DNA of 64,000 nucleotides from JAICLK01 sp963810525. Its GTDB lineage: Bacteria > Patescibacteriota > Saccharimonadia > Saccharimonadales > UBA4665. Below, piece after piece: positions 36,337 through 44,798 of the stretch (positions within the stretch are counted from its first letter, which is position 1; every line of letters begins with the position of its first letter). The notes under the pieces were generated by a model. It was given only the letters and a program-made list of their open reading frames with translations, made no database searches and was not told where the DNA came from. Made by a program: the position numbers and the translations under genes. The stretch spans positions 62,001 to 126,000 of the forward strand of contig CAWENB010000003.1 of assembly GCA_963810525.1 (NCBI GenBank), given 5' to 3'.

Positions 36337-37020
36337 ATGCGACCGCTAGATTTTAATCATCCCGATGTAGAAGCCGTCAAAAAGCACGTTAAATACGTAA
36401 CATTTAGTAAAGGTGAAATAATATTACAGTCGTACGAGGAAACCGAATACATCCATGCCGTTATGGAAGGCCTGGTAAAATCCTACAGCATCAACGCCCG
36501 CGGCGAAGAGACGATAGGCGCGCTATTTGGGCCAAATGATATCTTTCCGTTCGCCTGGATGATTAATGAACGGCGTCCGAGCGTATTCATACAAGCTTTG
36601 AGCGATTGTCGGATTGCGCTGCTACCTATTGATATTTTTAAGCAACAATTGAAGGAAAGCCCGGACGTGGCCTTTGCCATTACGAAAAAAGTAGTCGAGC
36701 AATTTGTGCTGTATACTTCAGCCGTTAATAACTTATCTTTAAAATTCGGGCGGGAGCGTCTGGCATATCGCCTTATACTACTGGCGGGTAAGTTCGGCAG
36801 CAAACAGGGACGGTCTTTTATTTTGCCGCACATTAGCCAGACAGATCTGGGGGCTATGGTAAATGTTAGCCGGGAAGGTGTTAGCCGGGAAATGTCACGG
36901 TTCGACCGGCTGGGTATACTCAAATACACTGGCAGGGCCATTGAAATACTGGATATCGACCAGCTCCAAAAAGAAGTCGGCGAAGACGTACTAATCTCGT
37001 TCCAAAAAAGGAGCAATTAG
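36337..37020 (+). CDS. Crp/Fnr-family transcription regulator
   Basis: 227 residues: a cyclic-nucleotide-binding-like beta-roll (~15-125) and a winged helix with ISQTDLGAMVNVSREGVSREMSRFDRLGIL (read in parts) as the DNA-binding element. The nucleotide-binding loop expected of cAMP receptors (GExxxRxA) is not seen, and there are no clustered Cys for an Fe-S cluster, so the signal is unknown. TAAGAT at 36325-36330 is 6 nt before the ATG. It follows the GH13 gene by 39 bp. Confidence 0.86.
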   Translation: MRPLDFNHPDVEAVKKHVKYVTFSKGEIILQSYEETEYIHAVMEGLVKSYSINARGEETIGALFGPNDIFPFAWMINERRPSVFIQALSDCRIALLPIDIFKQQLKESPDVAFAITKKVVEQFVLYTSAVNNLSLKFGRERLAYRLILLAGKFGSKQGRSFILPHISQTDLGAMVNVSREGVSREMSRFDRLGILKYTGRAIEILDIDQLQKEVGEDVLISFQKRSN

Positions 37021-37043
37021 CGACAAACTTTTTATTCGAGAGA

Positions 37044-37077
37044 GCTTTAAGGTTCACCGCCAATAAAGCCTAGTTTT
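37044..37077 (+). terminator. Possible terminator after the Crp/Fnr gene
   Basis: Inverted repeat GCTTTA/TAAAGC (37044-37049, 37064-37069) with 14-nt loop and a run TTTTT at 37073-37077. The stem is short and A/T-rich, so activity is uncertain. Confidence 0.35.
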
Positions 37078-37131
37078 TCGGTATCTTCACTGGCAGTATC
37101 GCTCAGCTTCACTACTTACTTTTCTTCGATC

Positions 37132-37980
37132 TTAGTCTACAACCTGCGGCAGAATGATCGAACCGACCACAAAGCCGTATTGCTCGGCAGCATTTCCCCC
37201 GCCAATAACCCATTCCACCCATCTTTTTTCTCTATATCCCTTACTGCCGATCGTCAGCGCCGTTTCACCGGTAGGCACATCAGTAAGCCGTGTGTGGCAA
37301 ACCGCCGGAACGCCATTAGCCAATGCAACCTCTTCTCCATCTTCAAACCCAATCTCATCCGGCAAAACCGTCGTGGTACCATTGCCAAAATTATCTACTG
37401 TCCATATAGCAGGCTTTAGACGTGGCAGCGCGTCAAGTGATTGGGTCTCTGACTTGATATCTCTTCCGTCTAATGCCCACCGAGCAAGTCGAGGCAAAAA
37501 CTTAAGGCTGCGGAACTGATCGTCTGCAATGGCGCTTGCTTGTTGCGGAGTTAAATCGCCCCAATCGACTGCTTGATTAAGCACAGTCGGAGCGTCAACT
37601 AGCTCTACCTCACCGATGATACCTTGGTCACGCGCTAAAGTAAGGCAGTCCCCAAAGGTACTCACAAGTAGCGTATTCTCTATCCAGGTGTAACAAAATG
37701 GTGTGCCATTGTCATGCCGCTCCTTTGTCCCGCTGCCGCGCCAGGCGGCATTTGCTAACATGACATTGTTCGTTAAGCCGCCAGCAAAACTGTCTAGCAC
37801 ATCAAGCCGATCAACTACGTTGCCCCCCACTTCTAAACCAGAGGCTGACGGTGGCGCATCGACACCTACAAAGGTAGGCTGCACCCCGTCAAAAAGTGCC
37901 TTAAAGGCCGTCTCTTGCCTGCCTCTAGCATTTTCATCACAGCAATCGGTTATTATGACTCCTGTTATATTTTCTGACAT
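37132..37980 (-). CDS. SAM hydroxide adenosyltransferase-family protein (DUF62)
   Basis: 282 residues. The C-terminal domain matches DUF62 closely: a DNFGNGTT segment (family xDxFGNxxTN), VPTGETALTIGSKGY and WVIGGGNAAEQYGFVVG. The N-terminal half is more diverged but starts with GVIITDCCDEN, the place of the family's first Asp. Characterised DUF62 enzymes split S-adenosylmethionine with water into adenosine and L-methionine. Start ATG 37980 has AAGGAG 8 nt upstream. The ~150-nt leader contains a Met-rich leader ORF, an antiterminator segment and an intrinsic terminator, described separately. Family assignment rests mainly on the C-terminal domain. Confidence 0.75.
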   Translation of the reverse strand: MSENITGVIITDCCDENARGRQETAFKALFDGVQPTFVGVDAPPSASGLEVGGNVVDRLDVLDSFAGGLTNNVMLANAAWRGSGTKERHDNGTPFCYTWIENTLLVSTFGDCLTLARDQGIIGEVELVDAPTVLNQAVDWGDLTPQQASAIADDQFRSLKFLPRLARWALDGRDIKSETQSLDALPRLKPAIWTVDNFGNGTTTVLPDEIGFEDGEEVALANGVPAVCHTRLTDVPTGETALTIGSKGYREKRWVEWVIGGGNAAEQYGFVVGSIILPQVVD

Positions 37981-38004
37981 GGTTCTGACTCCTTAGAAAT
38001 TTAA

Positions 38005-38048
38005 GATCACACATTGAAAAAACCGGCCCTAGGCCGGTTTGTGTGATC
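38005..38048 (-). terminator. Attenuator terminator in the DUF62 leader
   Basis: On the minus strand a 9-bp perfect stem AAACCGGCC/GGCCGGTTT with loop TAG (38020-38040) is followed by further T residues (38017-38019), a textbook intrinsic terminator, but placed 37 bp upstream of a coding start instead of after a gene. It is flanked by a perfect outer repeat GATCACAC (38041-38048 on the minus strand) / GTGTGATC (38005-38012). The 11 nt CGGCCTAGGGC inside it are exactly complementary to a segment of the upstream leader ORF (38072-38082), so two exclusive structures are possible. Confidence 0.8.
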
Positions 38049-38059
38049 AAATTGCAAAG

Positions 38060-38131
38060 TCACTTGAGCGACGGCCTAGGGCGGAGCATGGGCATCATCA
38101 TGGTCTGGGCTGCTGCATGTATGGTAAGCAT
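38060..38131 (-). CDS. Methionine-rich leader peptide (attenuator)
   Basis: A 23-codon ORF, ATG 38131 to TGA 38060, in the leader of the DUF62 gene. The peptide reads MLTIHAAAQT then MMMPM then LRPRPSLK: four Met codons among codons 11-15. The antiterminator segment GCCCTAGGCCG (38072-38082) starts in codon 17, just past the Met cluster. A ribosome stalled on Met codons would leave it free to pair with the terminator arm, while one that reaches the stop codon would cover it. The promoter places the transcript start at or within two nt of the ATG. There is no ribosome binding site, as with other leaderless genes here. Confidence 0.7.
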   Translation of the reverse strand: MLTIHAAAQTMMMPMLRPRPSLK

Positions 38132-38139
38132 AGGTCTAA

Positions 38140-38167
38140 ATTATGAATAATTAATGCTAGCCGTCAA
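38140..38167 (-). promoter_or_regulatory. Sigma70-type promoter of the leader/DUF62 unit
   Basis: Minus strand: -35 TTGACG (38162-38167), 16-nt spacer, -10 CATAAT (38140-38145). The -10 ends 8 nt before the ATG of the leader ORF. This is one of the best -35/-10 pairs in the window. Confidence 0.75.
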
Positions 38168-38268
38168 GAGCTACGCAACGACAAATAAGCAGCACTGGAG
38201 GTCCTGCCGTGAAATTACTACAGCCAAATTGAAAAGAAAATAAAGCAGAATTTTATAGCAATTTTCAC

Positions 38269-38484
38269 CTAACGCTTGCGATGGTCGGTAAGAAAATAAG
38301 CAATTGCGACGAACGGGTGAATTAATAGCATACAAATTATCCACCAGGCCTTTGCTTTATCGCTAATTCTTTTATTAAGCGCAACGTCAATGATCATCCA
38401 TATTTCAAAGGCGAGAATCAATAACGCAACTACTATAAAAAACGGCAACCATACTCCCAGATGTAGCGTATGGTGTTTTAACAT
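38269..38484 (-). CDS. Small membrane protein, PLDc_N-like
   Basis: 71 residues with two hydrophobic helices (~11-34 and ~45-64), AKAWWIICMLL and a basic end TDHRKR. The layout resembles the phospholipase-D nuclease N-terminal (PLDc_N, PF13396) family: two helices, tryptophans at the interface, YFL near the end. TATAAT at 38491-38496 stands exactly 6 nt before the ATG. The role of free-standing copies is unknown. Confidence 0.65.
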   Translation of the reverse strand: MLKHHTLHLGVWLPFFIVVALLILAFEIWMIIDVALNKRISDKAKAWWIICMLLIHPFVAIAYFLTDHRKR

Positions 38485-38780
38485 GAATGGATTATATCAT
38501 TGTTATAAAACTTTTATGCTTGGCCTAAAAAAGCAGGTCTATGTCAATATAGAGTGTGTTTTTTCGGTTCAGGTTCAAGCGCCTTCTATTTCTTAAAAAA
38601 CTGTTTAACCAATTATTTCAATACCTCTTTACCTATAGTGAAAATTCGTCAGCAGTAATAAAGTCAGTACGCTTTGCCAATAGATTTTTGGTAATTTTAC
38701 CTTCGTTGGCATCGCTGCCCATCATAAGGCAGTTAAGATGTTCTATTGATTAGCTATTATAATAAGGGCAAGGTTAGCTC

Positions 38781-39338
38781 ATGGTACGTAAATACACACG
38801 CATTCTAAAAGCTGGGGCCCTGTTTGCTTTCTGCGCATTTGCTATAATTCTGATTTATTTCAACTTATTTCAGCAAAACAAAACCACTAGAGTATCTGCT
38901 CCGCATCAAGCGTCCGCTGTAACCGCAGCCTGTTCAGATGCGAAAAAGACATTTTGCTCTACAGAGAATAAATTCAGGGATTACGTCAAGACAAAGGACT
39001 ATTCCGACATGCTTGAGCAGGAGCGTCCCCAAACGCTTAGCTGTACCGCGTCTTCCCCGCAAGCAGTATGCGCCGGCGCCAATAATCTGATGATACAGGT
39101 ATTCACAGTTACCGAGAATGGCAAGCCTGCACTGTTAAGCCGTAACGGCTACATTAGCGTACTTAGGTCTTATTTTAATGACTGGGGACCGTTTACGTTC
39201 TCAAGGATAACGGCTGCCAAATCGGGGGTATCCATGGAATTCACCGGTAAAGACGACACCAGGTCGCTGAGCCTGGGTTTCATTGCCGGCCGTAACGAAA
39301 CATGGCAATTTGTATCGCCATCTATAAATAATCAATAA
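38781..39338 (+). CDS. Membrane-anchored extracytoplasmic protein
   Basis: 185 residues: one N-terminal hydrophobic helix (~10-28) after a basic start (VRKYTR), then a soluble domain with four Cys (ACSDAKKTFCSTE, LSCTASS, AVCAGAN) likely paired outside the cell. No family recognised. A TATAAT box lies 17 nt before the ATG. It precedes two further exported proteins on the same strand. Confidence 0.62.
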   Translation: MVRKYTRILKAGALFAFCAFAIILIYFNLFQQNKTTRVSAPHQASAVTAACSDAKKTFCSTENKFRDYVKTKDYSDMLEQERPQTLSCTASSPQAVCAGANNLMIQVFTVTENGKPALLSRNGYISVLRSYFNDWGPFTFSRITAAKSGVSMEFTGKDDTRSLSLGFIAGRNETWQFVSPSINNQ

Positions 39339-39399
39339 ATTGATAGCTTTATAGGCCAATGCTTTTATTTATGTATAATTTCAATAGTAGTGAAGAAAC

Positions 39400-39897
39400 A
39401 TGAAGCTTATTCCTAAAATTCTCCTTCTCTGTTCGGCGCTTTTCTTGATAATGACGTGCTATTTGTTCATTTCATACGGCCAAGATGCCTACTTCGCTAT
39501 CTTTCACCACCCTTTTAATGCAAATATTTTTGGCAGCCATAAGACATACGCAGCCCCCAAACTTCCCGTGTTTAAGGTACAGCCTTCGATCTCTTCAAAC
39601 TCGGTCTCGATTGGCGATACCCAGAATATACATTTAGCCGTAACATCCGATAAAAACGTGACCGGATACTTAGAAGTTTGGATATGGAGCCCTCGCCACA
39701 AAGAGGTCTTCAAAAGCAATATTGACCATACCGACAGCTTCAAGGCTGGTCAGACAGCAATGTACAATTTCGGCTATCAATTGCCAGACGGCTCGATGCC
39801 CGGAGTGTATTCGGTATCGACCATCATTACTTCAGTCGATCAAAAAACGGACTATTACGTGAACGAAAACTTTGCTAGTTTTAAAATTGCGCCATGA
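39400..39897 (+). CDS. Exported protein with an Ig-like beta domain
   Basis: 165 residues; signal/anchor helix ~5-25, then a beta-rich domain. It contains PSISSNSVSIGDTQNIHLAVTSDKNVTGYLEVWIW, followed by GYQLPDGSMPGVYSVSTIIT. These patterns are those of an Ig-like or fibronectin-like sandwich (sequence quoted in parts). TATAAT lies about 20 nt upstream and GAAG near the ATG. The final 4 nt overlap the next gene (ATGA), linking it to the lectin fusion protein. Confidence 0.62.
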   Translation: MKLIPKILLLCSALFLIMTCYLFISYGQDAYFAIFHHPFNANIFGSHKTYAAPKLPVFKVQPSISSNSVSIGDTQNIHLAVTSDKNVTGYLEVWIWSPRHKEVFKSNIDHTDSFKAGQTAMYNFGYQLPDGSMPGVYSVSTIITSVDQKTDYYVNENFASFKIAP

Positions 39898-42119
39898 AAA
39901 AATTACATAACATTGCCGACTTTTTACACAAAAACCTGTTAGTAACGGCAACATTTATCGTTAGTTTTATTATCTTTACAGCTACCCTTGTGTCAGTCGT
40001 TTTTCTTTTGAACAAGAACGATCTGAAGCCGGGCCGGGCCGTTGCTTCCTCAGGCGATATTGCCTGGCAGGTATTTGACGGGGGCAAGGATGACCCCGGC
40101 ACCAATTACAATGAATCCGTTATAAATGCCTCAAACGTAGCCGGCATGCAGGAGCTTTGGTCGGCCTCGCTGCCGGCGGCAGCGGACGACGCCGTAGTAG
40201 AGCAACCGAATGTCAGCACCAGCCAGGGTACGGTCGATCTGGTTATCGTTAATACCATTGAAGGGAACCTGCTCGCCTTCAATGCCGATACAGGGAGTAA
40301 GGTTTGGGAAGCAGATCCGTCTTCGACCGACTTTAACGGCCAGGGAACCAAGTCCACGCCCGCCATCGACCCTTCGGGGAACTATGTATACGCCTACGCA
40401 GTGGATGGGTATATACACAAGTACAACATTACGAACGGGTCCGAAGTGACGGGTAACGGATTTCCGGCCCAGGCTACATTGCTGCCGAATGATACAGAAA
40501 AAGGATCCGCCAGTCTCAATATAGCCAACGGGTACCTATATATGACGTTAAGCGGCAATGACGGAGATTATGGGCACTATGTCGGACATGTCGTCGCGGT
40601 TAACCTCTCGACCGGAACTAAAACCGTCTGGAACGCTGAATGCGCCAATATAACTCATCTTCTGTACACTTCAGGCAGTAATTACTGCGCCAATACCATG
40701 TCCGGAATCTGGGCTCGGCCGGGCGTTAAAGTCGACCCGGTAACGGGTAACGTATTCGTTGCAACGGGCAACGGCAACTATAATGCAAACAGCGGCGGCA
40801 AAAACTGGGGCGACAGTATAATCGAGCTTAAGCCTGACTTGAGTCAAATTGTGGACTCTTATACGCCCGCCACCTTTGCGGACCTGGACAGCGGCGACGC
40901 CGACTTAGGAAGTACCGCACCCGTCATTTTACCGACGCAAAGCAGTTCGAATACCCCGTATATGCTAGTTCAGGCGGGCAAAGATCATATAGTTAGGCTG
41001 CTCAATCGTTCAAACCTATCCGGCCAGGGCGGTCCAGGCCATACCGGTGGCGAGCTGCAGACGATAACGATCAGTGATGAGGTTCACGAGGAGCCGGCCG
41101 TTTGGGTTGATGGCAGCGGCAACACATGGGTATTCGTGACTGATGAGTCCGGGGACCTTTACGCATATAAGCTAGTTACTACAAACGGAACTTCCCGCTT
41201 AGTACAACAATATAGCGAATCGATCGGCGTTTCATCCTCGCCATTTATAGCCAATGGGGTACTTTATCTTGACGGCGACAATATCCTCGCACTGAACCCT
41301 ACTACCGGCGCGACCTTATTTAACAGCAGCTCCATAGGCATAGGTCTGAATCAGCACTGGGAATCGCCGGTTGTCGTGAACGGCAAGCTGTTTACGTCAG
41401 ATAATAACGGCAATCTTTATGCTCTCTATAATCCAGGCGCTTCAGGCAACAACCCGGTGACCAATACCCTGTCCCCCGGCCAGCATTTATATCCTGGCCA
41501 ATATCTTAAATCCAGTAATGGTGACTACGAGCTAGCACTACAATATGACGGTAACTTAGTACTCTATTCACCCAAAGGAGCCCTGTGGGCCAGCGGCACT
41601 GGTAAAGGCGTCAGCAACGTGGTTATGCAGAATGACGGTAATTTGGTTATCTACAATTACGATGGCACTCCGTTATGGTCCTCAAAAACATCGGACACTG
41701 GATCCAGCCTCGTCCTGCAAGATGATGGAGACCTGGTAATCAGTGCTTCAGGTCATACTGTGTGGGCCACCAACACAGAGCACAATACCTTTAATACCCC
41801 GTCGGCATTATCTGCAGGCAGTAAGTTGAATGACGGCCAGGAGTTACTCGCTGCAAACGGGATGTATCGACTCAACATGCAGAGCGACGGTAATTTGGTT
41901 ATTTATTCTCCGCACCAGTCAATATGGAGTAGCGGTACGCAGGGCGGCAAATTTGTCGTGATGCAACAAGACGGTAATCTTGTCATATACTCAGGTCAAA
42001 AAGCACTATGGGCCAGTCAAACCAATAGCCGTGTGCCCTGCACCTTAGTCATGCAGAGTGACGGTAATTTGGTAATATACAATGCTTCCGGTCACCCCAT
42101 CTGGGCCAGCGGCACTTGA
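39894..42119 (+). CDS. Surface beta-propeller/B-lectin fusion protein
   Basis: 741 residues. N-terminal membrane helix (~16-39), a PQQ-like beta-propeller (~50-510; repeats such as GNLLAFNADTGSKVWEAD, GNTWVFVTDESGDLYAYK), then two bulb-type mannose-binding-lectin domains (~520-741). These have six copies of the QxDGNLVxY carbohydrate-site motif, five intact and one reading QDDGDLVIS. There are few Cys. The domain order suggests a surface adhesin that binds mannose-type glycans, with the propeller as binding or spacer module. Attachment of an epibiotic cell to a host is an attractive but untested role. Confidence 0.82.
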   Translation: MKKLHNIADFLHKNLLVTATFIVSFIIFTATLVSVVFLLNKNDLKPGRAVASSGDIAWQVFDGGKDDPGTNYNESVINASNVAGMQELWSASLPAAADDAVVEQPNVSTSQGTVDLVIVNTIEGNLLAFNADTGSKVWEADPSSTDFNGQGTKSTPAIDPSGNYVYAYAVDGYIHKYNITNGSEVTGNGFPAQATLLPNDTEKGSASLNIANGYLYMTLSGNDGDYGHYVGHVVAVNLSTGTKTVWNAECANITHLLYTSGSNYCANTMSGIWARPGVKVDPVTGNVFVATGNGNYNANSGGKNWGDSIIELKPDLSQIVDSYTPATFADLDSGDADLGSTAPVILPTQSSSNTPYMLVQAGKDHIVRLLNRSNLSGQGGPGHTGGELQTITISDEVHEEPAVWVDGSGNTWVFVTDESGDLYAYKLVTTNGTSRLVQQYSESIGVSSSPFIANGVLYLDGDNILALNPTTGATLFNSSSIGIGLNQHWESPVVVNGKLFTSDNNGNLYALYNPGASGNNPVTNTLSPGQHLYPGQYLKSSNGDYELALQYDGNLVLYSPKGALWASGTGKGVSNVVMQNDGNLVIYNYDGTPLWSSKTSDTGSSLVLQDDGDLVISASGHTVWATNTEHNTFNTPSALSAGSKLNDGQELLAANGMYRLNMQSDGNLVIYSPHQSIWSSGTQGGKFVVMQQDGNLVIYSGQKALWASQTNSRVPCTLVMQSDGNLVIYNASGHPIWASGT

Positions 42120-42232
42120 GGCGTGATATAGCAAAAATTACGTTAATCACCAGACGCAGACGCAATTAACGGTGGCCGGCGCTTACACATTGCGATTAAA
42201 TGCACTAAGTTCGGGTGGTGCAGTTTATTAAC

Positions 42233-42258
42233 GATATAACACTTATTTGTGTTATATC
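42233..42258. promoter_or_regulatory. Perfect operator-like palindrome before the GbsR/MarR gene
   Basis: GATATAACAC (42233-42242), 6-nt spacer, GTGTTATATC (42249-42258): a perfect 10-bp inverted repeat. It covers the -35 region of the promoter whose -10 is TATATT at 42270-42275. A dimeric MarR-type regulator bound there would block its own transcription and that of the exporter. Confidence 0.7.
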
Positions 42259-42282
42259 TGTCATTTGTGTATATTGAAAGAC

Positions 42283-42771
42283 ATGAACAATGACGCAATT
42301 CTTCTTTTTAGTGACCATGTCGGAAGATTTTACGCCAAACAATACAGTTTTCCACCGGCGGTAGGTCGTGTCCTAGGCTACTTACTAGTATGCGAACCCA
42401 TGGAACAGTCCATTAACGATTTAGCTGAAGCACTGCTCACGAGCCGCAGTGCTGTCGCGGGTGCAGTTAAAATGCTAGAGAATTATCATGCGATTAGCCG
42501 GAGGCGCCCTGCGGGCAGCCGGGTAGACCTTATAGCTATCGCTCCGCGTGGCTGGGAGCAAAATGGCTTTGACCCTACAGAGTATCAAGAACAAGCAAAA
42601 CTAGCACGGGAAGGGCTGGAGATTTTGAAAGTTGCATCGCCGGAAAGACGAGAGGCGCTTGAAGGACTCGTTGCGCTCAACGATTTTCTGACCGAGCGTA
42701 TGCCAAGTCTGCTCAAAGAATGGTACGTCTACCGCGACAACGTCCTAAGTAAGAAAAATAGGAGAAGATAG
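42283..42771 (+). CDS. GbsR/MarR-family transcription regulator
   Basis: 162 residues from ATG 42283. The winged helix is SINDLAEALLTSRSAVAGAVKMLENYHAISRRRPAGSRVD (in parts), followed by a helical dimerisation region, as in the GbsR subfamily of MarR. TATATT lies 7 nt before this ATG; the longer frame from 42247 would include the promoter. It is the first gene of a three-gene unit with an ABC exporter and probably represses it until a ligand binds. Confidence 0.8.
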   Translation: MNNDAILLFSDHVGRFYAKQYSFPPAVGRVLGYLLVCEPMEQSINDLAEALLTSRSAVAGAVKMLENYHAISRRRPAGSRVDLIAIAPRGWEQNGFDPTEYQEQAKLAREGLEILKVASPERREALEGLVALNDFLTERMPSLLKEWYVYRDNVLSKKNRRR

Positions 42772-42779
42772 GGGGAAAG

Positions 42780-43712
42780 ATGGAAGCTGCGGTTGAAGTT
42801 GACGGACTTCAGAAATCGTATAAAAAGGTAGACGTACTAAAAGGAGCGAGTTTCAGTGTTGCAAAGGGCTCAATCTTTGCACTGCTCGGTAGTAACGGTG
42901 CGGGGAAGACTACGACGATCAATATCTTAACGACGCTCATTAAAGCGGATAGCGGTATGGCGACAGTCGGCGGTATCGACGTCGCCAAGCAGCCTGAGAA
43001 AATACGTCAGCGCATCAGTCTGACGGGACAATTTGCCGCAGTCGACAATCGTTTAACGGCACGCGAGAATCTCAAACTGATCGGAGACTTACGTCACGTA
43101 AAAGACTCAGCAAAAACGGCCGCAGTGTTATTGAAGAAGTTTAGCCTGGTCGACGCTGCCGATCGCTATGTTCAGACATTCTCCGGGGGCATGCGACGCA
43201 GACTAGATATCGCCATGAGTCTCATCGGCAGTCCCTCGATCATCTTTCTGGATGAACCGACAACCGGACTTGATCCAGAGGCCCGTTACGACATGTGGCA
43301 GACAATCCAGACACTGGCACAAAGCGGCACGACGGTATTTCTTACCACCCAGTACCTGGAAGAAGCCGACCAACTTGCTGGCATGATCGCTGTGTTGCAC
43401 CAAGGTAGAATTGTCGCGAGCGGTACCGCCAACGAACTAAAAAAGCTGGTTTCGGGCAGCCGTATTGTCTTTACCTTTGTAACCGAAAAACAACGCGATA
43501 TGGCCAAGGCGCTACTGGCAAAGCGCTATCAGGTCTCAGCAAATGATGGGCTAACGCTTACCGTGACGACCGACGGTAGCGCCTCGCAGGTAGCGCAGCT
43601 ATTCATGCAACTCCGGGATGGTCACATAGAACCAGCCGAGTTCTCGCAAAAAATACCAACACTCGATGATGTATTCCTAAAGCTTGTCGGCATACAAAAG
43701 GAGGTGGAGTAA
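42780..43712 (+). CDS. ABC exporter ATP-binding protein (DrrA-like)
   Basis: 310 residues: Walker A GSNGAGKTT, signature FSGGMRRRLDIA, Walker B IIFLDEPTTGLDP, then the extra C-terminal domain found in DrrA/CcmA-type drug exporters. GGGGGAAAG precedes the ATG. Located 8 bp after the regulator and directly before the permease gene. The pair would export a hydrophobic compound or drug. Confidence 0.9.
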   Translation: MEAAVEVDGLQKSYKKVDVLKGASFSVAKGSIFALLGSNGAGKTTTINILTTLIKADSGMATVGGIDVAKQPEKIRQRISLTGQFAAVDNRLTARENLKLIGDLRHVKDSAKTAAVLLKKFSLVDAADRYVQTFSGGMRRRLDIAMSLIGSPSIIFLDEPTTGLDPEARYDMWQTIQTLAQSGTTVFLTTQYLEEADQLAGMIAVLHQGRIVASGTANELKKLVSGSRIVFTFVTEKQRDMAKALLAKRYQVSANDGLTLTVTTDGSASQVAQLFMQLRDGHIEPAEFSQKIPTLDDVFLKLVGIQKEVE

Positions 43713-43713
43713 T

Positions 43714-44484
43714 ATGCAAGCCCTAATAGACACCTGGACCATGACAAAGCGCAGTCTTCGTCATATTATCCGCAGCCTCGATACAATAATTACGGTTGTA
43801 CTCATGCCCATCGGGTTCATGCTGCTGTTCGTGTATGTATTCGGCGGGGCGTTCGGCCCTCACTCGGGTACAAAGTACATTGATTTCATTACGCCAGGCA
43901 TCATCGTCATGACGGTCGCCAGCGGAATCGCCTATGCTGCAGTTCGCTTAAGCACGGATATGCAGAGCGGCATTATTAACCGTTTCCGTACTATGCCGGT
44001 CGCCCCGTCATCCATTTTAGGCGGCCAGGCCGTGTCGTCGACACTCTCTAGCCTGGTGTCCTGCTTGCTCGTATTGACAGTGGCATTTGCCGCTGGCTTT
44101 CGCACCAGCGCCGGTCTTGGTGCCTGGCTAATCTTTGTCGGGATACTCGTACTGCTTACGCTTGCCCTGACATGGATGGCGTTGTTCTTCGGGCTGCTAG
44201 CCAAAACCATGGAAGGAGCCGGCGCGTTCAGCTACGTTCTTTTGTTGCTCATTTTTATCAGCCCAACTTTTGTACCGACATCTTCCATGACCCGTGCGTT
44301 GCGCAGCTTTGCCGAAAATCAGCCCATGACACCCATTGTCGAAACAATGCGTTCACTACTGAGGAGCGGCACTGTCGGACCGAAATTCTGGACAGCATTA
44401 GTCTGGATTGTGGGTATATTGGTGGTAACGTATGCTGCGTCGCTCGCAGTCTACAAACGTAAGACTATTACAGTAAGCAACTAA
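43714..44484 (+). CDS. ABC-2 type permease (DrrB-like)
   Basis: 256 residues, six hydrophobic segments, ABC-2 family: VLMPIGFMLLFVYVFGGAF, NRFRTMPVAPSSILGGQ and LLIFISPTFVPTSSM followed by FAENQPMTPIVETMRSLL. The start is ATG 43714, preceded by a full AAAGGAGGTG in the last codons of the ATPase gene. It forms the exporter with the preceding protein. Confidence 0.9.
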   Translation: MQALIDTWTMTKRSLRHIIRSLDTIITVVLMPIGFMLLFVYVFGGAFGPHSGTKYIDFITPGIIVMTVASGIAYAAVRLSTDMQSGIINRFRTMPVAPSSILGGQAVSSTLSSLVSCLLVLTVAFAAGFRTSAGLGAWLIFVGILVLLTLALTWMALFFGLLAKTMEGAGAFSYVLLLLIFISPTFVPTSSMTRALRSFAENQPMTPIVETMRSLLRSGTVGPKFWTALVWIVGILVVTYAASLAVYKRKTITVSN

Positions 44485-44636
44485 GCCGTACTCAACAAGA
44501 TTTTGGGCGTAAACACACTGAGCGGGCCACTCTGCTGGACTTATTACAGCAGCCGAAAAGGTATTCAACTACTAACATATTGCCTACATAAAGTAGCACT
44601 AAACTGGGATGGTATTACCTTCTTGGAGGACCCTTC

Positions 44637-44729
44637 ATGGAAAAGCAAGCACCCATTATGAAGAGCTCCTTTGACGGAAAGGTACTTTATTGCAGCGATC
44701 ACGTTATGGATTTCGAAATACAAGCATAG
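44637..44729 (+). CDS. Possible 30-residue small protein
   Basis: ORF of 30 codons, MEKQAPIMKSSFDGKVLYCS and on, with GGAGG seven nt before the ATG. It is the only feature I can support in the 314-bp space after the exporter (44485-44798); an inverted repeat CTGCTG/CAGCAG at 44532-44552 has no U-run. No family; may not be translated. Confidence 0.3.
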   Translation: MEKQAPIMKSSFDGKVLYCSDHVMDFEIQA

Positions 44730-44798
44730 ACTAGTTATTTTTGCCTCCTTAGCTCCACTCATTCGATAACTTACTTCGTAATACGGTATTCTAGAAAC

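Noticed and set aside
38556..38753. 65-residue frame rich in F, L and R
   Set aside because: No start signal of the local type, no motif, and low-complexity A/T-rich sequence; treated as chance.
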